Positions 24,600-31,745 of a DNA stretch of 64,000 bases are shown piece by piece (position 1 is the first letter of the stretch; every line of letters starts with the position of its first letter). The notes below the pieces were generated by a model. It saw only the letters and a list, made by a program, of their open reading frames with translations. It did no database searches and had not been told where the DNA came from. The stretch is from Lysobacterales bacterium (lineage in GTDB: Bacteria > Pseudomonadota > Gammaproteobacteria > Xanthomonadales > SZUA-5), in the NCBI GenBank assembly GCA_022841325.1, contig JALHRS010000019.1, positions 16,553-80,552 on the forward strand, in the 5' to 3' direction. Position numbers and translations under genes: made by a program.

Positions 24600-24639
24600 C
24601 TCGCCTATCTGCCCGCCGCTGAAAGCAGCGTACAAAACG

Positions 24640-24965
24640 GCGTCATTGCGAGCCGCCTGTGTCGGAACGACACTGCCCAGGGGCCATGAAGCCTGAGACG
24701 CTCCGAACGGCTTTGAGGAGGGCCGCGCGCCTGCGCGGCCGCTCTTGATCTCCGTTCAGCGCAAAGCGGCGCAGCGAAGCAGTCCAGGGGCATGCGGCAA
24801 TGCGCTGGATTGCGCGTTGCTCTGCTTCTGTCCATGAGCCTATGCCGTAGGTTGTTGATGCGTCATTGCGAGGAGCGCAGCGACGAAGCAATCCAGTGCT
24901 TCTGAAGCTGTGCCTCTGGATTGCTTCCCCCGGATCAAGTCCGGGGTCGCAATGACGCCGGGGGT
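24640..24965. repeat. Composite dispersed-repeat region (no gene)
   Basis: The 24600-25012 gap has no supported gene. It contains a unit that begins TCATTGCGAGCC near 24640, a segment at 24714-24752 (GAGGAGGGCCGCGCGCCTGC then GCGGCCGCTCTTGATCTCC), and, at about 24860-24960, an inverted TCATTGCGAGGAGCG ... CAATGACG unit. The 24714-24752 segment recurs at about 51847-51885 next to another TCATTGCGAGG unit, so the two modules travel together. Confidence 0.8.
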
Positions 24966-25012
24966 CATGGTCCGTGGGTAGCGCCAAGGCGCCGCGCCGC
25001 CCTCCTTGGCAA

Positions 25013-25417
25013 CTACCCCAGCACACGCCGCAAGCGCCGCAGCCGCTCGGTCTGCGCCGGCTCGTCTGCGGGCTCGTAGCTCTTTCCCCAGACCGGGGCC
25101 GGCCAGGCGCTGTCGCCATGATGGCGGGCGACGATGTGCACATGCAGCTGCGCGACCACATTGCCGATGGCGGCAATATTGATCTTGTCGGCGCCGAACT
25201 CCGATTTCAGGCCTGCTGCGAGTTTCATGGCCAGTTCGAACAGCTGAGCTTGTTGCGGCTCCGGCAGGTCGAACCATTCCACCGCCGCCGGGTATCGCGG
25301 CACCAGAATCAGCCAGGGCCAGGGCGCCGCCGGCATGGCCCGGATCTGGATCGATCCGTGCTCACCCACCTCCACGCTGTCAGCGGCCAGGCGTGTATCG
25401 AGCTGCCACTGGTTCAT
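25013..25417 (-). CDS. HIT domain protein
   Basis: This is a 134-residue histidine-triad protein. The motif QLHVHIVARHHGD holds the HxHxx pattern of the family, and WPWLILVPRYP and KINIAAIGNVV are the usual preceding strands. HIT proteins hydrolyse or transfer nucleotide phosphoramidates; the substrate is unknown. It is the last gene of the pyroglutamate operon and its ATG overlaps the upstream dienelactone hydrolase stop by four bases. Confidence 0.9.
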   Translation of the reverse strand: MNQWQLDTRLAADSVEVGEHGSIQIRAMPAAPWPWLILVPRYPAAVEWFDLPEPQQAQLFELAMKLAAGLKSEFGADKINIAAIGNVVAQLHVHIVARHHGDSAWPAPVWGKSYEPADEPAQTERLRRLRRVLG

Positions 25418-26097
25418 GCCAGATGTCGCTCGAAGAAGTCCAGACTGCGCTGCAATGCCAGATTCGCACTGTGCGGCTCGCCATGGGCATCGCCCAGGCG
25501 GTTGAAGGCATGCCCCGCGGCATAGCGATACAAGGGCACTTGCGGCAGCGCGACGGCCACACGTTCAAGCTGATCGGGGGGAATCAGCGTGTCCTGATCG
25601 CCGAAATGGAACATCAGCGGCGCCTGCGGTCGCTCGTGCAGGAACTGCGGCACCAGCCGGCCGTAATAGCTGACGGCAGGCAGGCCCAATCGGGTCGCCG
25701 CCAGATAGGCCACGGCGCCACCCCAGCAATAGCCGACCACGCCGACCGACCGGCAACCGTTGTCCCGCAGATGATCTGCCGCCGCGCGCAGATCGCGCAT
25801 GGGCCCGTCAAAACCCAGACGGCCGACCAACTCGCGACCACGGGCCATGCCCTGCTCATCACAATCCAGCACCACATCGGCCTGCACACGGTCAAACAGC
25901 TGCGGCGCCAGCACCTGATAGCTGCGGCTGGCGTAGTCGGCCGCAACCGCCCGGATATGTGCGGTCACGCCGAAGATTTCCTGGACCACGATCAGACCGG
26001 CGCCGTTTGCCGTCTCTGGCCGATGCCGACAGGCGCTGATGCTGGCGCCATCAATGGCGCTGAGCGTGATGCGGTCTTCGCTGCGGATTGTGGTCAT
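25414..26097 (-). CDS. Dienelactone hydrolase family protein
   Basis: This is a 227-residue alpha/beta hydrolase with dienelactone hydrolase features: VVQEIFGVTAHIRAVAADYA near residue 40, a Cys nucleophile in VGYCWGGAV (about residue 124), an Asp in HFGDQDTLIP and a His in AAGHAFNR. It is a cytoplasmic hydrolase with unknown natural substrate. Its neighbours in this operon act on pyroglutamate, so it may process a related ester or lactone (inference). ATG 26097 has GGAG upstream. Confidence 0.9.
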   Translation of the reverse strand: MTTIRSEDRITLSAIDGASISACRHRPETANGAGLIVVQEIFGVTAHIRAVAADYASRSYQVLAPQLFDRVQADVVLDCDEQGMARGRELVGRLGFDGPMRDLRAAADHLRDNGCRSVGVVGYCWGGAVAYLAATRLGLPAVSYYGRLVPQFLHERPQAPLMFHFGDQDTLIPPDQLERVAVALPQVPLYRYAAGHAFNRLGDAHGEPHSANLALQRSLDFFERHLA

Positions 26098-26125
26098 GGG
26101 TTGGGGACTCCAGCAACACCGGGCC

Positions 26126-26764
26126 TCAGTTCGCCAAGTGGCGGCGATCGCGCGGCCGCCCGGACAGACTGACTTCGATGGCCACACACAAGGCTTCGGT
26201 GATGGTTGCCAGCGGCAGGCTCGGAGTACCCGGACGGTCACAGACCTGCTCGCTGGCATAGGGCAGATGGATGAATCCGGCGGGCGTGCCCTGCTCTTCC
26301 AGCGCGTGACGCAAGCGGAAGAACAGCTCGTTGCAGACATAGGCGCCCGCCGACAGCGACACCGAGGCCGGTATGCCATGGGCGCGCAGGGCATCGACGA
26401 TGCGACTGACCGGCAGAGTGCTGGCATAAGCCAGGGGCGCGCCCTTGATCAGCGTGCGCTCGCGCGGTTGGGCGCCGCGGTTGTCGGCAATCCGGGCATC
26501 GGCAAAGTTCAGCGCAAAGCGTTCCGGCGTGATCTCGGCGCGCCCGGCGGCAACTCCGGTCGCGATCACCAGCAGTGGCTTGCTGCGGGCTATCTGGCGC
26601 AGCAACACCCGGGCGGCGGCGCCGAAGGCGGTCGGCAGACACAGGGCGCGGATGCGGCAGCCCTCGATCTCATGTCCATCCAGGGCCGCGCAGGCTTCTG
26701 CCGAGGGATTGCGGGCATCGCCGCCGAAGGGCTCGAAACCGCTGATCAGGACTTCGCCGCTCAT
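26126..26764 (-). CDS. pcp: Pyroglutamyl peptidase (pyrrolidone-carboxylate peptidase)
   Basis: This cysteine peptidase of family C15 removes N-terminal pyroglutamate from peptides. The catalytic residues can be seen: Glu in RAEITPERFALN, Cys in SAGAYVCNELFF and His in GFIHLPYA. The start MSGEVLISGFEPFGGDARNP is the family signature. Its 212 residues are typical. Its ATG overlaps the DUF979 stop. Genes upstream encode 5-oxoprolinase, so the enzyme would supply the pyroglutamate that PxpABC opens to glutamate. Confidence 0.93.
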   Translation of the reverse strand: MSGEVLISGFEPFGGDARNPSAEACAALDGHEIEGCRIRALCLPTAFGAAARVLLRQIARSKPLLVIATGVAAGRAEITPERFALNFADARIADNRGAQPRERTLIKGAPLAYASTLPVSRIVDALRAHGIPASVSLSAGAYVCNELFFRLRHALEEQGTPAGFIHLPYASEQVCDRPGTPSLPLATITEALCVAIEVSLSGRPRDRRHLAN

Positions 26765-27699
26765 CGGAAACACAGCCACAGCAGCAGACAGAGATTGCCG
26801 GCCAGCAGCGGCAGCGCAGTCGGAATCTGGGCACGGATGACGGCGTTGCGATCCTTGAGATCGAGCAGCGCCACCGGCACCAGATTGAAATTTGCAGCCA
26901 TCGGTGTCATCAATGTTCCGCAGTAGCCCGAGAGCATACCAATGGCCGCCATCGGCGCCGCGTCGGCACCATGCACGCCGACCAGAAAGGGCATGCCGAT
27001 GCCGCCGGCGATGACCGGAAATGCGGCAAAGGCATTGCCCATGGCCATGGTCAGCAGGGCCATGCCCAGGCCATAGGCCAGCACCGCCACCCAGCGCACA
27101 TCGAGCGGCAGGACGGCGCCGATGACCTCGGCCAAGGCCGTCCCCACGCCGGCCTTGGCGAACAGCGTGCCCAGCACCGACAGCAGCAGCGGCAACACAA
27201 AGGCCCAACCCACGGCCTCGAGCAACTCGCCGCCGCGGCCCAGGGCCACCGCCGGGCCTTCTCGGGTCATGCGCAGGGCCAGTGCCAGCGCCAGCAGACA
27301 GGCGGTAGCCAGGCCATAGAGCGCGGCGCTGGCCTTGTCGAAGGCAGCGACGCCGTCAATCTGCAGCAGGGGCAAGGACAGGGTCAGGATCACCGTGACC
27401 AGCGGTATCGCCAGCACCGGCAGCAACAGCGTATAGCCGCGCTCACCCTGAGGCCTGGCGGCGCCGTCCACGGACTGGGCCATATGCGGCAGGCCGAAGC
27501 CTGCGATCACGGCCAGAATCAGCACCAGAGCTCCAGAGATCGCGCCGGGGATCGCATCGCCGAAGACCAGCAGCAGCGCCAGGATGGCGAAAAAGGCACT
27601 GCGCGCGAGCCGTCGCGGCCTGCCGGCATCACGTGCCGCGCGCGCCGCAATCAGGGCGAAATAAGCACCCATCAGGATGTAGAGCGGCGTCAGCGTCAT
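26761..27699 (-). CDS. DUF979 membrane protein, candidate 5-oxoproline transporter subunit
   Basis: This integral membrane protein (312 residues, about 9-10 hydrophobic segments) belongs to DUF979. Typical stretches are MAMGNAFAAFPVIAGGIGMP and GYCGTLMTPMAANFN. DUF979 is nearly always next to DUF969, as here, and the pair is recurrently linked with pxpABC and pcp, which has led to the suggestion that it imports 5-oxoproline. The operon context supports this, but function is not visible from sequence. Its start overlaps the DUF969 stop by four bases. Confidence 0.85.
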   Translation of the reverse strand: MTLTPLYILMGAYFALIAARAARDAGRPRRLARSAFFAILALLLVFGDAIPGAISGALVLILAVIAGFGLPHMAQSVDGAARPQGERGYTLLLPVLAIPLVTVILTLSLPLLQIDGVAAFDKASAALYGLATACLLALALALRMTREGPAVALGRGGELLEAVGWAFVLPLLLSVLGTLFAKAGVGTALAEVIGAVLPLDVRWVAVLAYGLGMALLTMAMGNAFAAFPVIAGGIGMPFLVGVHGADAAPMAAIGMLSGYCGTLMTPMAANFNLVPVALLDLKDRNAVIRAQIPTALPLLAGNLCLLLWLCFR

Positions 27700-28376
27700 G
27701 ACCCGCGCCTGCGGCGATCACGCCAGAGCAACCGCGCCCCATGAATCAGAAAGGCCAGAATCGCAGTCGGCAGTCCCCACAATGCAATCTCCAGCGGCGC
27801 CAGTTGCAGTCCGTGCTCGGAGAAATAGGCCTGCATCAGCAATATCGCACCGAAGGCCAGGAACAGGTCCTCACCGAAGAACAGCCCGACATTGTCGGTG
27901 GCGGCAGCCATGGCCCGCACCTCTTCGCGTTCCTCGTCGCTGAGTTTGCCGTCGGGCGCCTCGGTTTCCGCCGCCGCTTCGGCCATGGGGGCGACCAGCG
28001 GCCGCACCATCTGCGGATGCCCGCCCAGACTGGTCAGTCCCAGCGCCGCCGAGGATTGCCTGAGCGCCAGATAAGCCACCAGCAAACGTCCGCTACGCAC
28101 ACCGCGCCAGGCCCCGACCACCCGTGCCGCCAGACGCCGCAGTCCGTGCGCCTCCATCTGTGCAATCACCGGAAAGGCCAGCACGATCACCAGCAGATAT
28201 CGGGCCTTGTTGAAACTGGTGCCGAGCACCTCCAGAAATTCGATCAAACCCAGACCGCCGACCATGCCGGCGCTGAGCGCCGCCACCAGCACCACCCGCG
28301 CCGGGTGCTGGCGCAGGGCGAAGCCGAGCACGACCACCAGCACCGGAACCAGCGCCCACAGCGTCGCGCCGCTCAT
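27696..28376 (-). CDS. DUF969 membrane protein, partner of DUF979
   Basis: DUF969 proteins are short integral membrane proteins (226 residues, about 5-6 hydrophobic segments). The segment LGLTSLGGHPQMVRPLVAPM is typical, and an acidic cytoplasmic loop follows (LSDEEREEVRAM). It probably forms a complex with the DUF979 protein. ATG 28376 overlaps the pxpA stop (ATGA). A much longer frame continues to 29735, but it runs through pxpA and pxpC on another frame and is a shadow. Confidence 0.87.
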   Translation of the reverse strand: MSGATLWALVPVLVVVLGFALRQHPARVVLVAALSAGMVGGLGLIEFLEVLGTSFNKARYLLVIVLAFPVIAQMEAHGLRRLAARVVGAWRGVRSGRLLVAYLALRQSSAALGLTSLGGHPQMVRPLVAPMAEAAAETEAPDGKLSDEEREEVRAMAAATDNVGLFFGEDLFLAFGAILLMQAYFSEHGLQLAPLEIALWGLPTAILAFLIHGARLLWRDRRRRGS

Positions 28377-29128
28377 GGTGCGCGTATGCCGAGGCCCGCC
28401 GCCAGCAGGTCGGCGCGCAGCTGCGAGGCCAGCGCCAGTGCGTGCGGTCCGTCGCCGTGCACACACAGTGTCTGCACTGCGGGCCGGATCTGGGTACCAT
28501 CGACGGCTGCTATGGCCTGGGCGCGGGCCAATGCCAGCCCCTGCGCGCGGGCGGCATCCAGTTCCAGCAGTGCGCCCGGCTGGCTGCGCGGGACCAGCTG
28601 GCCGTTGGCCTGATAGCCGCGGTCGGCAAAACCCTCGCAGACGTAGCGCCGCGACGAGTCTACGCAGACCCGTCGCAGCGCGCCCTGGTCTGGGCCGTAG
28701 ATTTGCAAGTCCGGCCCCGCCGCGACCACCGCATCGACAAAGGCCCGCGCCAGCGCCAACTCGCGCGCCAGCATGCCGTAGAGCGCGCCGTGCGCCTTGA
28801 CGTGGTGCAGCCGGCCCCCTGCGGCTCGGACAAAGCCATCCAGCGCCGAAATCTGGTAGAGCGTCAATGCGTACAGCTCCGCGGCGTCGACGCGCAGCTC
28901 GCGACGGCCAAAACCGACCAGATCCGGCAAGCTGGGATGTGCCCCCACCGCGACGCCCGAGGCCAGAGCGGTCGCCACCGTGTGCTGCATGGTCAGCGGA
29001 TCGCCGGCATGGAATCCACAGGCGATATTGCAGGAGCTGACCACCTTCAGCAGGGCGGCGTCGTCGCCCATGGTCCAGGCGCCGAAGCTCTCGCCCAGAT
29101 CCGCATTCAGATCGCAGAATTCCGCCAT
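28373..29128 (-). CDS. pxpA: 5-oxoprolinase subunit A (LamB/YcsF family)
   Basis: PxpA, with PxpB and PxpC, forms the ATP-dependent bacterial 5-oxoprolinase that opens pyroglutamate to glutamate. Motifs of the family are clear: DLNADLGESFG at the N-terminus, NIACGFHAGDPLTM, HHVKAHGALYGM and CVHGDGPHA near the end. The 251-residue length is normal. It lies 92 bases downstream of pxpC and overlaps the DUF969 start. Confidence 0.95.
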   Translation of the reverse strand: MAEFCDLNADLGESFGAWTMGDDAALLKVVSSCNIACGFHAGDPLTMQHTVATALASGVAVGAHPSLPDLVGFGRRELRVDAAELYALTLYQISALDGFVRAAGGRLHHVKAHGALYGMLARELALARAFVDAVVAAGPDLQIYGPDQGALRRVCVDSSRRYVCEGFADRGYQANGQLVPRSQPGALLELDAARAQGLALARAQAIAAVDGTQIRPAVQTLCVHGDGPHALALASQLRADLLAAGLGIRAP

Positions 29129-29220
29129 GAGCGTCAGGGGTCTCGATTGCCGGCCAGCCCGCTGCCGGCTCCGACCCCGAATCTACGCAAGATTGCCCTG
29201 CAGGTCGAACCCGATGCCGA

Positions 29221-30231
29221 TCAGACCGCAGCAGCGGGTCCAGGCAGATGCGCCTTACCCAATCTGGCCCGCACCGCGATCTGCATGCGGACCAGGCGCT
29301 CTCGCCGCCAGATCCAGAGTCGCTGCGCCAGCGCCACGCTGATAGGCTCGAATCGGAGTTCGGATCCAGGCCGGCGCTGTGCCAGTCGCGCCAGATCGAC
29401 ACCGGCCAGATGACCGATGCGCGGATAGCCGCCAATGGTCTGAGCCTCGGCCAGCAACACCAGCGGCCGGCCATCGGGCGGCAGCTGGACGGTGCCCGGC
29501 AGCACCGGTTCGCTGACCAATGAGCCGGCATGGTCGATGCCCAGCGCGGGGCCGTCGAGCCGTGCGGCCATGCGATTGGACGCCGTCGACAGCCGGAAGG
29601 GCTGCGTATAGAGCGCACGCCGCTGCTGCAGCAGATGCGCATGGGCCCCTTCAATGATCCGCAAGGTGGCCTGCGCTTCCAGATCCAGTATCGGCTCACC
29701 GTCTGCCCACCAGGGCGCAGCGTGAGCGTGGGCACCCGGCAGACGCCGCGTCAGTGCGGCCCAGGGTTTGGACTGTGGACTGGCCAAGGGCAGACGTGCG
29801 CCGCGTTCCAGCATGCCCGGAAACTGGCCACCCGCCGAGACTGCACTGCGGCTGCCCAGCACTTCCGGCGTCGCCAGCCCTCCGGCCACCGCCAGATAGC
29901 AGCGATGGCCGAGGCGCCCTGGCGACAGCGACAGCTCGGATCCCGCCGCGACCCACAGCGGCCGCCACAGCGGCGCCACTGCGTCGTCGATACGGGCCTT
30001 GCCGCGTGCACCGCACAGGGCAATGACGGCCGCCTCGTGGAAACGGAATCGGGAGTGCCCGAAACCGATTTCGAGCGCCGCCACCTCTGGCGCATTGCCC
30101 ACCAGCACATTGCCGACCGCCATGGACCAGTCATCCAGCGGTCCGGAACAGGGCACACCCTGCGCTCGCCACGACCAGCGTCCGGCATCCTGGACCCCGC
30201 TCAGGGGAGCGATCTTTTCGATCTCAATCAC
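29221..30231 (-). CDS. pxpC: 5-oxoprolinase subunit C (biotin-dependent carboxyltransferase/KipA family)
   Basis: This subunit has the allophanate hydrolase subunit 2 fold (336 residues). It begins with GVQDAGRWSWRAQGVPCSG and contains GFGHSRFRF, ALCGARGKARIDD and a closing segment ETQTIGGYPRIGHLAGVDL-like (split here as LAEAQTIGGYPRIGHLA). It partners PxpB and PxpA. Its ATG lies 8 bases inside the end of pxpB. Confidence 0.95.
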   Translation of the reverse strand: MIEIEKIAPLSGVQDAGRWSWRAQGVPCSGPLDDWSMAVGNVLVGNAPEVAALEIGFGHSRFRFHEAAVIALCGARGKARIDDAVAPLWRPLWVAAGSELSLSPGRLGHRCYLAVAGGLATPEVLGSRSAVSAGGQFPGMLERGARLPLASPQSKPWAALTRRLPGAHAHAAPWWADGEPILDLEAQATLRIIEGAHAHLLQQRRALYTQPFRLSTASNRMAARLDGPALGIDHAGSLVSEPVLPGTVQLPPDGRPLVLLAEAQTIGGYPRIGHLAGVDLARLAQRRPGSELRFEPISVALAQRLWIWRRERLVRMQIAVRARLGKAHLPGPAAAV

Positions 30232-30901
30232 GGGCTACAGCCACAGGGATAAAGCGCACGCAATCGCCCGGTTGCAACCAGGCTTCCGGTTTTCGCTGGC
30301 AGTCGAACAGATTGAGATCGGTCCGCCCGATCAGATGCCACCCCCCGGGCGACGATGCCGGATAGATGCCGGTCTGGGCACCGGCCAGTGCCACCGAGCC
30401 TGCCGGTACCCGACTTCGAATGGAACTGCGCCGCGGCAGATGCAGCGCTTCGGGCAGCCCGAGCAGATAGGGAAAACCGGGTTGGAACCCGGTCATCGCA
30501 ACCTGATAGCAAACGCCGGCATGAGCATCGATCACCTGCGCCAGACTCAGTCCGGTGCGTTCGGCCACCTCACCCAGATCGGGCCCGTCCTCACCGCCGT
30601 AGCGCGTGGGAACATCCCGAACCCGCGCTTTCGGCTCGGCCACAACCTGGTCGAGCTTGGCGAGCAGTTGCCCAAGTTGCTCCTTGAGGCAGGCTGTCCC
30701 CCCATGTCTGGCGAGCCAGGGTAGATCCAGATCCAGCATAAGTGCCGCGTAGGCCGGCGCGCAGGCTCTCACACCCTGCAGGCCAGCATTGCTGATGGCC
30801 GCACAGGCCCGATGCACCAGACCGTTGGTCTCGATACAGGCGGTGTCACCGAATCGCAGCAGCAACGCGCGATCACCGAGCGGCCAGATTTCATAGTCCA
30901 T
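30224..30901 (-). CDS. pxpB: 5-oxoprolinase subunit B (KipI family)
   Basis: This subunit has the allophanate hydrolase subunit 1 / KipI fold (225 residues), with PLGDRALLLRFGD near the start and GFQPGFPYLLGLPEALHLPR in the second half. With PxpC and PxpA it makes 5-oxoprolinase. It is the first gene of an eight-gene minus-strand operon (pxpB, pxpC, pxpA, DUF969, DUF979, pcp, DLH, HIT) in which most junctions overlap. The 235 bases upstream hold the divergent promoter region; I see no clear operator. Confidence 0.95.
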   Translation of the reverse strand: MDYEIWPLGDRALLLRFGDTACIETNGLVHRACAAISNAGLQGVRACAPAYAALMLDLDLPWLARHGGTACLKEQLGQLLAKLDQVVAEPKARVRDVPTRYGGEDGPDLGEVAERTGLSLAQVIDAHAGVCYQVAMTGFQPGFPYLLGLPEALHLPRRSSIRSRVPAGSVALAGAQTGIYPASSPGGWHLIGRTDLNLFDCQRKPEAWLQPGDCVRFIPVAVARD

Positions 30902-31136
30902 CCGTCCCAGTATCCCATCGGAGCAGTGCAGACGTCAGCCAGCCATGACAGATCGCGATCGCCTTGCTGGCAACTCTCCCTCACCGATAACAGTCTGTCC
31001 GGCAGCGCGGAGACTCGCGGCGGCAAGCTCGCGCGGTCTGACTGCAGCGTGGGCCCGGCGACTTATCACGAATTGTGCCGAGATCGGAACGCAAAGAGAT
31101 TGAACTGCGCTAGCATCGGTCCAGGGGAGAGAATCC

Positions 31137-31598
31137 ATGGCCAATGCGCGGACCCGATTCGATACCATCTGCGAGTATCTGGCTCGCACGCACGAAGCCT
31201 CGCTGGGACAGCTTTACGGCAAGCCCTGCGCGATGATCAAAGGCCATGCCTTCATCGTCTATTGCTTTGATGGTGTTGCGTTCAGACTCAGTGGCCGCAG
31301 CAGGCTGCAGGCGTCGGCCTTGCCTGGCGCGCGCTATTGGGACCCACTTGGCCGCGACATCCCCAACATGGAGTGGATTCACGTACCCGAGGCGCACTTC
31401 ATGCGTTGGGACAGGCTGGCGCTGGAGTCAGCACGGCTGGGCAAGGAAGGTTTCCGTGGCCCGCTGGTACGCAGCAGCGCGCCCCCGGAGGCGCCAGCGG
31501 AAGACCCATCCCAGCGTTCCGTGCGCAAACTCGTGCCCAATTTCTCGTTCTCGAAACTGTGGTCGCTGATGCCGCTGGTTGGACGCGCCGAGCGCTAG
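31137..31598 (+). CDS. TfoX N-terminal-domain-like protein of unknown function
   Basis: The first 100 residues resemble the TfoX N-terminal domain (GQLYGKPCAMIKGHAFIVYC followed by ASALPGARYWDPLGRD), a small beta-sheet fold. The C-terminal 50 residues are Ser/Pro-rich and look disordered. There is no TfoX C-terminal domain, so a role in competence should not be assumed. ATG 31137 has GGGGAGA upstream. It diverges from the pxp operon. Confidence 0.7.
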   Translation: MANARTRFDTICEYLARTHEASLGQLYGKPCAMIKGHAFIVYCFDGVAFRLSGRSRLQASALPGARYWDPLGRDIPNMEWIHVPEAHFMRWDRLALESARLGKEGFRGPLVRSSAPPEAPAEDPSQRSVRKLVPNFSFSKLWSLMPLVGRAER

Positions 31599-31711
31599 CC
31601 AGTGCTTGTGACGGTGTTCTCGCTGGCGCTGCTGCCCGGCGTGGACCGCCGCTATCAGCGAGATTTGACAGTTGCGGTCGCGACGCGAGTTCGCACCTAG
31701 CTCAGAAATGA

Positions 31712-31737
31712 GCGCCGCCTGCGGGTGCAGGCGGCGC
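31712..31737 (-). terminator. Intrinsic terminator downstream of the RND gene
   Basis: An 11-bp stem (GCGCCGCCTGC / GCAGGCGGCGC) with a 4-base loop lies just after the RND stop on the minus strand and is followed by TCATTTCT. The convergent plus-strand gene ends about 110 bases away. Confidence 0.7.
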
Positions 31738-31745
31738 CCGATACC

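Noticed and set aside
27696..29735. A 679-residue minus-strand frame extending the DUF969 gene upstream
   Set aside because: The part upstream of 28376 runs through pxpA and pxpC in another frame and has no conserved motifs. The ATG at 28376, overlapping the pxpA stop, gives a normal DUF969 length.
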